A stretch of 9,884 nt of DNA from Acidisoma sp035492295 (GTDB taxonomy: Bacteria; Pseudomonadota; Alphaproteobacteria; Acetobacterales; Acetobacteraceae), in contig NZ_DATJJK010000071.1 in the NCBI RefSeq assembly GCF_035492295.1, positions 1 through 9,884 on the forward strand, given 5' to 3'. Shown piece by piece: positions 1 to 6,300 of this stretch. Numbering within the stretch: the first letter of the stretch is position 1; each line of letters starts with the position of its first letter. The position numbers and the translations under genes are program-made. Under the pieces are notes generated by a model that worked only from the letters and a program-made list of their open reading frames with translations, was not told the origin of the DNA and searched no databases.

Positions 1-588
1 CCGGGAGCGGCGAAGCAGGACATGCTGCTGGCTTCCTTCAATCATGGCGGCATCGGTGTCGACCAGGACATGTCGCAATTCGGCGAGGCCGGCATTCATG
101 TCATGCTGTATGAATGCCGCAGCCGTGGCACTGTGCGCACGCTCTCCGCCGATCCGCGCCGTCATCCCGAGATCGACGAGAACATGATGAGCGATCCCTT
201 CGATCTCGAGCGCATGCGCCTGGGTGCACGTCAGCTCGCCCTCATCTGCAATCATGAATCGACCCGGCACCTTTGCCGCGACATCCAGATGGGCAATACG
301 GGCCTGCCGCTCGCCGATCTGCTCACGGCCTCCGACGCCGATATCGATGAATGGCTGCTGACCGATTGCAATGATGCGCAGCATGGTGCCGGCGGTTGCT
401 GCATGGGGGTGGAAGGTAAAAATTTCAGCGTCGTCGATACCTCCGGCCGGGTTCACGGCATGGAGGCACTTCGCGTCATCGACGCTTCGCTTATGCCGCG
501 TGATTGCAAGGCCAATACGAATTTCACTACCATCATGATCGGCGAGAAACTGGCGGACGCCTTCCTTCAGGAGCATGTCCTGGCATGA
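1..588 (+). CDS. GMC-family FAD-dependent oxidoreductase (choline dehydrogenase-like), C-terminal part only
   Basis: This is the last 195 codons of a flavoprotein of about 500-560 residues. The reading frame is open from base 1, so the 5' part, including the FAD-binding GxGxxG region, lies outside the window. The visible part is the GMC C-terminal domain. It contains a QHGAGGCCMG motif, the counterpart of the usual HPxGTCRMG, whose catalytic histidine is residue 128 counted from base 1. It then has VVD..GRVHG, LRVIDASLMP and ANTNFTTIMIGEK, with Asn174 in the place of the second catalytic His/Asn. Family members oxidise alcohols (choline, polyethylene glycol, sugars, amino alcohols) to aldehydes or acids using FAD. 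The substrate cannot be read from this fragment. Its stop codon overlaps the start of the dehydratase gene, so the two are probably co-transcribed and translationally coupled. Confidence 0.9.
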   Translation, partial: PGAAKQDMLLASFNHGGIGVDQDMSQFGEAGIHVMLYECRSRGTVRTLSADPRRHPEIDENMMSDPFDLERMRLGARQLALICNHESTRHLCRDIQMGNTGLPLADLLTASDADIDEWLLTDCNDAQHGAGGCCMGVEGKNFSVVDTSGRVHGMEALRVIDASLMPRDCKANTNFTTIMIGEKLADAFLQEHVLA

Positions 589-1529
589 TTACGCTGACGG
601 ATGTGCGAGAGGCGGCGGCAAGAATCGCAGGGCAGGTCCGCCGCACGCCCTTAATCGAAGCGACGCTGATGCGGCAATCGCCCCTGCCCGCCGGCGCTTC
701 GCTCTTCCTCAAGCTCGAATGCTTGCAGGTGACAGGCTCCTTCAAGGCACGCGGCGCGGTCAATCAGCTCCTTTCGCTTCCGCGCGAAAGCGTTGCCCGC
801 GGCATTGTCACCGCGTCCGGCGGCAATCATGGTCTGGCTGTCGCGCGAGCCGCCCAGATGGCAGGTGTGCCCGCGACCGTGTTCCTGCCTGAGAATGCCG
901 CGCCCGCAAAGCAGAACAAGCTGATATCCTGGGGCGCACAACTCCATCTCGTCGGACGCTATTGGGATGAGGCGCATAGCATAGCCTCCGCATACGCCGA
1001 GGAAAGACACCTCCCTTATTTCCATCCCTTCGCGAGCCCGGCAATCGTGGCCGGACAGGGCACCGTCGCGCTCGAAATATTGGAACAGCTTCCCGACGCC
1101 GATCTTTTTCTGGTGGCGATCGGTGGCGGCGGTTTGATCGCCGGCATCTCCACCGTCTTGCGCGCCTTGCGTCCCAATGCTCGCATCATAGGCATCGAGC
1201 CAAAAGGTTCGCCAACGTTGCACGAGAGTCTGGCAGCTGGTTCGGTCGTGACACTGGCTGAGGTGACGTCAAAAGTTCCAACCATGGCCTGCGCTCAAAC
1301 CGATCCGCGCATCTTCGATATTGTCCGGAACAACGTCGATGACATCGTGCTTCTCGAGGATGATGCGATGTTCGAAGCGGCGCGCTGGCTGTGGTTTGAA
1401 TTCGGCCTTGCCGCCGACGCAAGCGGTGCGGCCGCAGCCGCAGCACTTCTTTCCGGACAAGTTTCCGTCGCACCCGGCACGCGCGTCTGCGGACTCGTTT
1501 GCGGTGCGGGCCTCGACGCTTTCGCCTGA
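585..1529 (+). CDS. PLP-dependent serine/threonine dehydratase-like enzyme (fold type II)
   Basis: The product has 314 residues. The start chosen is the ATG at 585, which overlaps the previous stop as ATGA and has an AGGAG at 569-573. Upstream extensions of the frame run through the GMC gene and are not credible. Motifs visible in order are SFKARGA with the Schiff-base lysine K54, SGGNHG at 78-83 (substrate carboxylate loop), GQGT at 157-160 and the tetraglycine phosphate cradle GGGG at 180-183. Enzymes of this type deaminate L-serine or L-threonine to a 2-oxo acid plus ammonia; serine racemases and hydroxy-amino-acid dehydratases of catabolic clusters share the fold. The residue that usually contacts the pyridine nitrogen in an SGGN motif is here C306 in CGAG. 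Mammalian serine dehydratases also have a cysteine there. Exact substrate unknown; a role in releasing ammonia from a beta-hydroxy amino acid is inferred. Confidence 0.88.
   Translation: MITLTDVREAAARIAGQVRRTPLIEATLMRQSPLPAGASLFLKLECLQVTGSFKARGAVNQLLSLPRESVARGIVTASGGNHGLAVARAAQMAGVPATVFLPENAAPAKQNKLISWGAQLHLVGRYWDEAHSIASAYAEERHLPYFHPFASPAIVAGQGTVALEILEQLPDADLFLVAIGGGGLIAGISTVLRALRPNARIIGIEPKGSPTLHESLAAGSVVTLAEVTSKVPTMACAQTDPRIFDIVRNNVDDIVLLEDDAMFEAARWLWFEFGLAADASGAAAAAALLSGQVSVAPGTRVCGLVCGAGLDAFA
1469..1508. repeat. Inverted repeat CGCACC / GGTGCG, possible activator site
   Basis: Six-base arms CGCACC (1469-1474) and GGTGCG (1503-1508) are separated by 28 bases, inside the 3' end of the dehydratase gene. 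The centre is roughly 115 bases upstream of the start point predicted for the sigma-54 promoter, a typical distance for an enhancer-binding activator. The arms resemble NtrC half-sites (GCAC..GTGC), but the spacing is much longer than the usual 17-base NtrC palindrome. In GC-rich coding DNA such a pair can easily occur by chance, so this is only a candidate. Confidence 0.15.
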
Positions 1530-1578
1530 CGTCTGCTTCAACTCTGCCTTTTCGTGTCCCGCCTTTTTTCTTTGAGTC

Positions 1579-1594
1579 TGGCACAAGTCTTGCT
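1579..1594 (+). promoter_or_regulatory. Sigma-54 (RpoN) -24/-12 promoter
   Basis: The sequence TGGCAC (1579-1584), five bases, then TTGCT (1590-1594) matches the RpoN consensus TGGCAC-N5-TTGCW. The invariant GG (1580-1581) and GC (1592-1593) are exactly ten bases apart. It lies in the only real intergenic gap and points toward the solute-binding protein gene at 1692. Transcription would begin near 1604-1606, leaving a leader of about 87 bases. RpoN promoters need an AAA+ enhancer-binding activator, often NtrC or a pathway-specific relative, and commonly control nitrogen-source use. No activator gene is present in the window. I saw no convincing sigma-70 promoter or intrinsic terminator in the rest of the 1530-1691 gap. 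Confidence 0.75.
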
Positions 1595-1680
1595 TTGCTA
1601 AAAACGATTCAATTGCTTTGTCTATCCGGATGACTGGCCGGGACGCCTCACGCCTCCGTCGCCCACCCATTCAGAAAGTC

Positions 1681-1685
1681 GAAGG
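1681..1685 (+). promoter_or_regulatory. Ribosome binding site of the solute-binding protein gene
   Basis: GAAGG ends six bases before the ATG at 1692. This supports that start, which also gives a complete twin-arginine signal peptide. Confidence 0.7.
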
Positions 1686-1691
1686 TCAATC

Positions 1692-3035
1692 ATGAAACGT
1701 CGTGAATTCGGAACCTTGGCAGCGGCACTCGGCCTTGCCGCCACGCCCTTCAGTCGTGCCTTCGCATCCGTTGCCGATTTTGAGCCGACGAGCGGCAAGC
1801 CGGTCTACTTCCGAGGCTGGCAATTTGCACCCGAAATCGTTCAGTCCAATGTGAAACGATACAATGACTTAGAGCATGGCAAGATCGACTATGCGACCGT
1901 GACCGGCGACTATCCCTCCATCATGGAGCAGAGCTTGATCGCCAAGGCTGATCTCGACATGCTCTACGCCAATCCCTCGACCGCCGTGCGCTACTATGAA
2001 GGCGGCTGGGTGATGCCGGCGGAAACCCTGCCCGCAATCGCCGACATCAAGGCTGATATGCTGCCGCAGTTCCTGGATGCCTGGTCTTATGACGGCAAGC
2101 TGCTTGGGCTTTCGTATTTCGCGAGCACGCGAGGCTGCATCCACACCAATCTTCTCGCCTATAACAAGGCCGGGATGACGGATAAGGACTTTCCAAAGGA
2201 TTGGGACGCGCTCTACGACCAAATCTATGCCCTGCATGACAAGGGCGTCGCGACCCCCATCCTGCCGCATTGGTTCGGGGAGTGGTACGGCATTTCCTGG
2301 GGCTTTGTCATGGAAGTGCTCAATCGCGGCAACCCCGTTGCTGATCCTACGACACATAAGCCGACGATGACGGTCGATCCGAATGGTCCGGCCTACAAGA
2401 CCCTCGCGCAGTGGAAGAAGCTGTGGAAGTCCAAGCTCGTTCCCCAGGAGGTACTGACCTATAACGAAGCGGCCTATATCGACGCCTTTGCCTCTGGCCG
2501 TTACGTTTTCAGCCCGCAGCAGATCTACGACGTCCAGACAATGAATACGCCCGGCCGTTCCCAGATCGCTGGTCACACCACCATTCTTCCGGTGGCAAAG
2601 CAACCCTGGGGCCTGATAGATTCTGCGCTCTACCTCATGACGAACCGGAAACGCCCGGAGGCGCAGACGGCTGATGTCAGGAAATTCACCTCCTGGTACG
2701 GCTTCAAGGATGGTGACCGCAAGACCTTCGTGGCGGACCGCTGGATGGAAACCCACATGCTGTTTTCAGCCTATAAATCCGTGATGGATTCGCCGGCGAC
2801 GGAGGCACGCATCAAGAAAGCCATCGCCCGTCCGGAGGATTATGCGGTCCTGCTTGACGTCTATAAGCAAACCCCCTTTCCCACCGGCATCTGGCGCGTT
2901 GTCTGGTCCGAGGAGTTCAATTCCTTCCTCAAAGACACCCTGTCGAAATTTCTGCTCAATGATGGTGACATCGCCGATACCATCAAGGGAATGAACGACC
3001 AGATCAGCAGCCTTAACGACAAATACGGGATCTGA
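1692..3035 (+). CDS. ABC transporter periplasmic solute-binding protein (family 1, CUT1 type), Tat signal
   Basis: The product has 447 residues, the usual length for family 1 extracellular binding proteins. It begins with a twin-arginine signal: KRREF at residues 2-6, then an Ala/Leu-rich hydrophobic stretch and a likely signal peptidase site after AFA at residue 25. The mature protein would bind its ligand in the periplasm and deliver it to the two permeases. Visible family features include an N-terminal beta strand plus YN segment, a central aromatic-rich region (HWFGEWYGISWGF near residue 196) and a C-terminal helical region with GIWRVVWSEEFN. It is the first gene after the sigma-54 promoter and is followed 7 bases later by the first permease. 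CUT1 proteins usually bind oligosaccharides, glycerol phosphate or polyols, but relatives in catabolic operons take other small molecules. The ligand here is inferred from neighbours to be an amide or amine compound, not a sugar. Confidence 0.9.
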   Translation: MKRREFGTLAAALGLAATPFSRAFASVADFEPTSGKPVYFRGWQFAPEIVQSNVKRYNDLEHGKIDYATVTGDYPSIMEQSLIAKADLDMLYANPSTAVRYYEGGWVMPAETLPAIADIKADMLPQFLDAWSYDGKLLGLSYFASTRGCIHTNLLAYNKAGMTDKDFPKDWDALYDQIYALHDKGVATPILPHWFGEWYGISWGFVMEVLNRGNPVADPTTHKPTMTVDPNGPAYKTLAQWKKLWKSKLVPQEVLTYNEAAYIDAFASGRYVFSPQQIYDVQTMNTPGRSQIAGHTTILPVAKQPWGLIDSALYLMTNRKRPEAQTADVRKFTSWYGFKDGDRKTFVADRWMETHMLFSAYKSVMDSPATEARIKKAIARPEDYAVLLDVYKQTPFPTGIWRVVWSEEFNSFLKDTLSKFLLNDGDIADTIKGMNDQISSLNDKYGI

Positions 3036-3042
3036 GCGGCGC

Positions 3043-3969
3043 ATGGCGACGATGACGGATAAGAAGAGCCTCGGCCGCAGCCGGCTGAAGCGGCGTGAAC
3101 TGACCGACGGGCAGTTCGCGTTGATGATCGGACTTCCGGTCATTCTTCTTCTTGTCGTGATCGTCGCCTATCCACTTGTCTATTCGGGCTGGATGGCCTT
3201 TCATCGGATCATGTTTTTCGGCGGCTACCGCACGAAATTCGTCGGCTTCAAGAATTTCCAGACGGTGCTGACTGACCCTGAATTCTGGTGGTGCACCTGG
3301 GTGACCGTCCGCTTCACGCTGGAAAGTGTGATCCTGACTATGCTTCTCGGTCTCGCCATCGGGCTGCTGCTCAATCGGCCCTCTCGCTTCGGCGGGCTGT
3401 GGCGCACGCTCGTCTTTCTGCCCTGGTGCGTCTCCCTCTATGGCGCGGGGCTGATGTTTGCCTATCTCGCCCGCGGCCAGACAGGCCTGCCGACTGCTGT
3501 GCTTGCCCATCTCGGCATGAAGCAGGTGCCGGACTTCATGACGACCCGCTCCATCATAGAGGTGCTTGCGATTGGCAGTTCCTGGACGATGGCTCCGCTC
3601 GTCGGGTTCTTCGTGCTCGCCAATCTCAAGACCATTCCGCGACGGCTCTATGACCTGGCGGCGATCGACCAATTAACCCCGCTGGAGACTTTCTGGAACG
3701 TCACTCTGCCACCGCTTCGCTTCACGCTCTTCGTCTTCACCTCCATTGCTACCGTGCTCTCGATGAAGCTTTTCGACTTCATTTTTGTGCTCTCGGACGG
3801 TGGACCGGGCGATGCCTCCTCCACCCTCACCTATCAGCTCTACAAAGTGAGCTTCAAAAATCTCAACCTCGGCTATGGCGCTGCAATGTCATTCTTCCTG
3901 CTTTTCCTCATCATCGGCTCGACCATGGGACTCTATCTGGTCTGGGGTCGGCGGGAGAAGCAGATATGA
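3043..3969 (+). CDS. ABC transporter permease (MalF/UgpA type)
   Basis: The product is a 308-residue inner-membrane protein. A basic cytoplasmic N-terminus (residues 1-24) is followed by six likely membrane segments near 26-50, 88-110, 120-142, 171-195, 226-250 and 278-302. The EAA loop that docks on the ATPase lies at about 202-223 (LYDLAAIDQLTPLETF...TLP). It keeps the DxAxxD skeleton, but the normally invariant glycine after the aspartate is Gln210 and the preceding Ala is Leu205. The chosen ATG is 7 bases after the binding-protein stop. A second in-frame ATG at 3052 is equally possible, since neither has a strong ribosome binding site, so translation is probably coupled to the upstream gene. 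It would pair with the next permease to form the membrane channel. Confidence 0.93.
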   Translation: MATMTDKKSLGRSRLKRRELTDGQFALMIGLPVILLLVVIVAYPLVYSGWMAFHRIMFFGGYRTKFVGFKNFQTVLTDPEFWWCTWVTVRFTLESVILTMLLGLAIGLLLNRPSRFGGLWRTLVFLPWCVSLYGAGLMFAYLARGQTGLPTAVLAHLGMKQVPDFMTTRSIIEVLAIGSSWTMAPLVGFFVLANLKTIPRRLYDLAAIDQLTPLETFWNVTLPPLRFTLFVFTSIATVLSMKLFDFIFVLSDGGPGDASSTLTYQLYKVSFKNLNLGYGAAMSFFLLFLIIGSTMGLYLVWGRREKQI

Positions 3970-4826
3970 CCAAACGCGGGTCCAATTTCACCATTGCCAT
4001 GGCAATCCTCATCGTCTGGTCGCTGCTGCCGATCCTGTGGTTTGTCCGCATGTCCTTCATGAACCATGCCGAGATCACGCAGTTTCCTCCGCATATCATC
4101 CCGGAAAGCTTCAACCTCTCGTCTTTCGCAAATATTTTCGGGTTTAACTACAAGCTGGGCGATGGCAGCATTTCCTCAGCCTCCGGCCAGGCCGGGCAAA
4201 TCGTCCGCGGCCTGCAGAACAGCGTCATCGTCTCGGTTGTCGTGACCTTGATCACCATCGTGATCGTGGTGCCTTTAGCCTATGTCTTTTCCCGGCTCGA
4301 CTTCCGCTTCAAGAACCTTCTCTTGAACTGCGTGCTTCTGGCCGTCGCTATTCCGCCCGTCTCGACCCTCATTCCCTTTTACACAATGTACGTGCAGCTT
4401 GGGCTTGTAGGTACCCTACCCGGTCTTATCATCATTGATCTGACGACGACCGTGCCCTTCGTCACCTGGATGCTCATCGGCTATTTCCGCAACCTGCCGC
4501 CTATCGAACGGCTGGCGCGGATCGATGGGTTCAGCCGGTTGCACACACTCCTCTTCCTGATCCTGCCGCTCGCCCGCAGCGGCGTCGCAGTCGCCGCCAT
4601 CATCGCCTTCCTGTTCGCCTGGAACGAGTTCACCTTCGCCCTTGTCCTCGTCAACGGCACGCCGGCGACCACCCTGCCGGCTGCCATTTCCGGCTTCCTC
4701 GGCCAGGACCCTAACCCGTCTCAGCTGGCCGCCTGCATCCTCATCACCATCATCCCACCTGCGCTAGTCGCCTTCTTCCTGCAGCGCCACCTGGGAGAGA
4801 TGAATCTTGCCGACCCGGTTCGCTGA
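3966..4826 (+). CDS. ABC transporter permease (MalG/UgpE type)
   Basis: The product has 286 residues and is the second membrane subunit of the importer. Its ATG overlaps the stop of the first permease (ATGA), and GGGAG at 3953-3957 is well placed as a ribosome binding site. Six membrane segments are likely near residues 8-31, 85-108, 117-142, 150-174, 204-226 and 255-277, with a long periplasmic loop between the first two. The EAA loop is well conserved: E181..A184RIDG188F, followed by ILPL, as expected for MalG-type partners. This contrasts with the divergent loop in its partner permease. Function: heterodimeric pore for the ligand captured by the upstream binding protein. Confidence 0.93.
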   Translation: MTKRGSNFTIAMAILIVWSLLPILWFVRMSFMNHAEITQFPPHIIPESFNLSSFANIFGFNYKLGDGSISSASGQAGQIVRGLQNSVIVSVVVTLITIVIVVPLAYVFSRLDFRFKNLLLNCVLLAVAIPPVSTLIPFYTMYVQLGLVGTLPGLIIIDLTTTVPFVTWMLIGYFRNLPPIERLARIDGFSRLHTLLFLILPLARSGVAVAAIIAFLFAWNEFTFALVLVNGTPATTLPAAISGFLGQDPNPSQLAACILITIIPPALVAFFLQRHLGEMNLADPVR

Positions 4827-4827
4827 A

Positions 4828-4863
4828 ATGGCGAACTACGCCCTGTTTGGAGCCCTTGTCTGA
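4828..4863 (+). other. Eleven-codon mini-ORF upstream of the ATPase gene
   Basis: The gap between the second permease and the ATPase contains ATG..TGA encoding MANYALFGALV, starting two bases after the permease stop. Its TGA directly abuts the ATPase ATG, in the same frame. A GGAG at 4849-4852 inside it is probably the ATPase ribosome binding site. It may be a chance frame, a translational-coupling device, or a remnant of a small gene. There is no ribosome binding site of its own that I trust. Confidence 0.2.
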
Positions 4864-5922
4864 ATGGCAAAGATCGAACTGCGGCAAATCCGCAAAACCT
4901 ATGATCGATATGTCGCAGTCGAGAGTCTCGATCTCGAGATTATCGATGGAGAGTTTCTTGTCATGCTTGGCCCGTCGGGCTGCGGCAAGACCACGACGCT
5001 GAACATGATTGCCGGCTTGGACTATCCCTCGCAAGGGCAGATTCTGTTTGACGGGCGCGATGTGACGGCCGAGCCGCCGCACGGGCGGAACGTTGCTATG
5101 GTCTTCCAGTCATCACTGCTCTATCCGCATCTCACCGTTCGCAGGAATATCGAAGCGAGCCTGCGGCACACCAACCTGTCCAAAGCTGAGCGCGCACAGC
5201 GCATCGCCGATGCCGCGCGCATGCTGGAGTTGGACGCCATGCTGGACAAGCTGCCGAGCCAAATGTCCGGTGGACAGCGCCAGCGGGCTGCGACGGCCAA
5301 GGCGATCGTCCGCGAACCCGCCTGCTTTCTGCTCGATGAACCCTTATCCGCGCTTGACGCGGCGCTTCGCCTCTCCCTTCGTTCCGAACTCGTCAATCTG
5401 CAGAAACGCCTCGGCACAACGGCGGTCTTCGTAACCCATGACCAGGTCGAGGCGATGACGATGGGTGACCGCATCGCCGTCATGTCCCGCGGCAATCTGG
5501 AGCAGATCGGCACGCCGGACGAAATCTACAATCAGCCGGCGAGCCTCTTCGTCGCAACCTTCCTGGGCTCGCCGCCGATGAACATCATCGCGGGCGAAGT
5601 CGAGACCGGCATGTTCAATGCCGGTCGCGTCGCGATTGATCTCGCAGGCCGGGCCCTTCCGAACGGGCCAGCCAGCCTCGGCGTGCGGCCCCAGCATGTC
5701 ACCGTCACGCCTGCCGATGCTCCGGGCGCGATCCCCGTCACGGTCTATGCGCTTGAGCATCTGGGCCGTGAATCGGTCATCATCGCCGATGACGGTACAG
5801 GCAATAAGCTGCGCGCGTTGGTCGATCCCGGATTTCACGCGCGCATCGGCGACAGGCTTGGTATCATACCCTCTGCCGCGTCTTGTTTCTTCTTCGCGCC
5901 CGACGGCAAGCGCATTCCTTGA
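4864..5922 (+). CDS. ABC transporter ATP-binding protein (MalK/UgpC type)
   Basis: The product has 352 residues and all the motifs of an active CUT1 ATPase: Walker A GPSGCGKTT (36-44), Q-loop Gln82, signature MSGGQ (134-138), Walker B CFLLDEP (154-160), D-loop SALD (162-165) and H-loop His192 in VTHD. Residues from about 235 form the TOBE/regulatory extension, with GVRPQHV as its recognisable strand. The alternatives are a sugar or glycerol-phosphate importer ATPase shared among systems, but its position inside the cluster argues for a dedicated role. It would hydrolyse ATP on the cytoplasmic face to drive import through the two permeases. The start follows a GGAG 11 bases upstream. Gene order binding protein, permease, permease, ATPase gives a complete importer. 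Confidence 0.95.
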   Translation: MAKIELRQIRKTYDRYVAVESLDLEIIDGEFLVMLGPSGCGKTTTLNMIAGLDYPSQGQILFDGRDVTAEPPHGRNVAMVFQSSLLYPHLTVRRNIEASLRHTNLSKAERAQRIADAARMLELDAMLDKLPSQMSGGQRQRAATAKAIVREPACFLLDEPLSALDAALRLSLRSELVNLQKRLGTTAVFVTHDQVEAMTMGDRIAVMSRGNLEQIGTPDEIYNQPASLFVATFLGSPPMNIIAGEVETGMFNAGRVAIDLAGRALPNGPASLGVRPQHVTVTPADAPGAIPVTVYALEHLGRESVIIADDGTGNKLRALVDPGFHARIGDRLGIIPSAASCFFFAPDGKRIP

Positions 5923-5949
5923 TACTTCTCCCGTGCAGAGAGGCCGATC

Positions 5950-6279
5950 ATGTACCGCATCAATCCCGATACCGACATGCCGTTTGTCGAGGAGTTCCGC
6001 CGTCAGCCGGTGGGGCGGCACAGCCCCGGCCTCATGCGCATCCTCAACACGCTGCGTTACGATCCGAGCGGACGTCAGATCGTGCTCTTCTGCCGCAAAC
6101 CCTTCGCCGAATGGCAGATCGCCGAGATGCCGGCGAACCGTCAGCAGCCCCTCGTTTTCGAGGATAGCCCGATCTTCACCAATCGCGACGAAGCGGAGTG
6201 GGAGGTCTTTCGCAGACGTTGGTTCGCCGCGACCGGCCAGCACCTGAACCAGCCCTTCCGCAGCGCCGACGAAGCCTGA
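5950..6279 (+). CDS. Small protein resembling the N,N-dimethylformamidase small (alpha) subunit
   Basis: The product is a soluble 109-residue protein with no signal peptide or membrane segment, and a GAGAGG ribosome binding site at 5938-5943. It lies directly before a large-subunit DMFase homologue, the same order as the two subunit genes in known DMF degraders. From memory of the Paracoccus/Alcaligenes small subunit (about 132 residues), shared features are HSPxLxR near 24-30 with an N-x-x-R following, IAE at 57-59, a Pro then an acidic Asp-Ser at 67-73, and EA..VF..R at 81-88. The N-terminal extension of the known subunit appears to be missing or shorter. The role expected is to stabilise the large subunit in an alpha-beta complex; it has no catalytic residues of its own. 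The call rests partly on gene context, since the protein is short. Confidence 0.72.
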   Translation: MYRINPDTDMPFVEEFRRQPVGRHSPGLMRILNTLRYDPSGRQIVLFCRKPFAEWQIAEMPANRQQPLVFEDSPIFTNRDEAEWEVFRRRWFAATGQHLNQPFRSADEA

Positions 6280-6300
6280 CCGCGAGCGAGAGACAGACAG

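Noticed and set aside
504..584. Upstream in-frame start for the dehydratase
   Set aside because: The extra 27 residues overlap the conserved GMC C-terminus and have no family similarity. The ATG at 585 has a ribosome binding site and gives the usual N-terminus.
1530..1575. Intrinsic terminator after the dehydratase, suggested by a T-rich run near 1563-1573
   Set aside because: I found no GC-rich hairpin directly before the T run, only direct repeats of a GCCTTTT-like string.
1572..1601. Sigma-70 promoter with TTGAGT as -35
   Set aside because: No acceptable -10 box at 16-18 bases. The same stretch is much better explained by the -24/-12 element.
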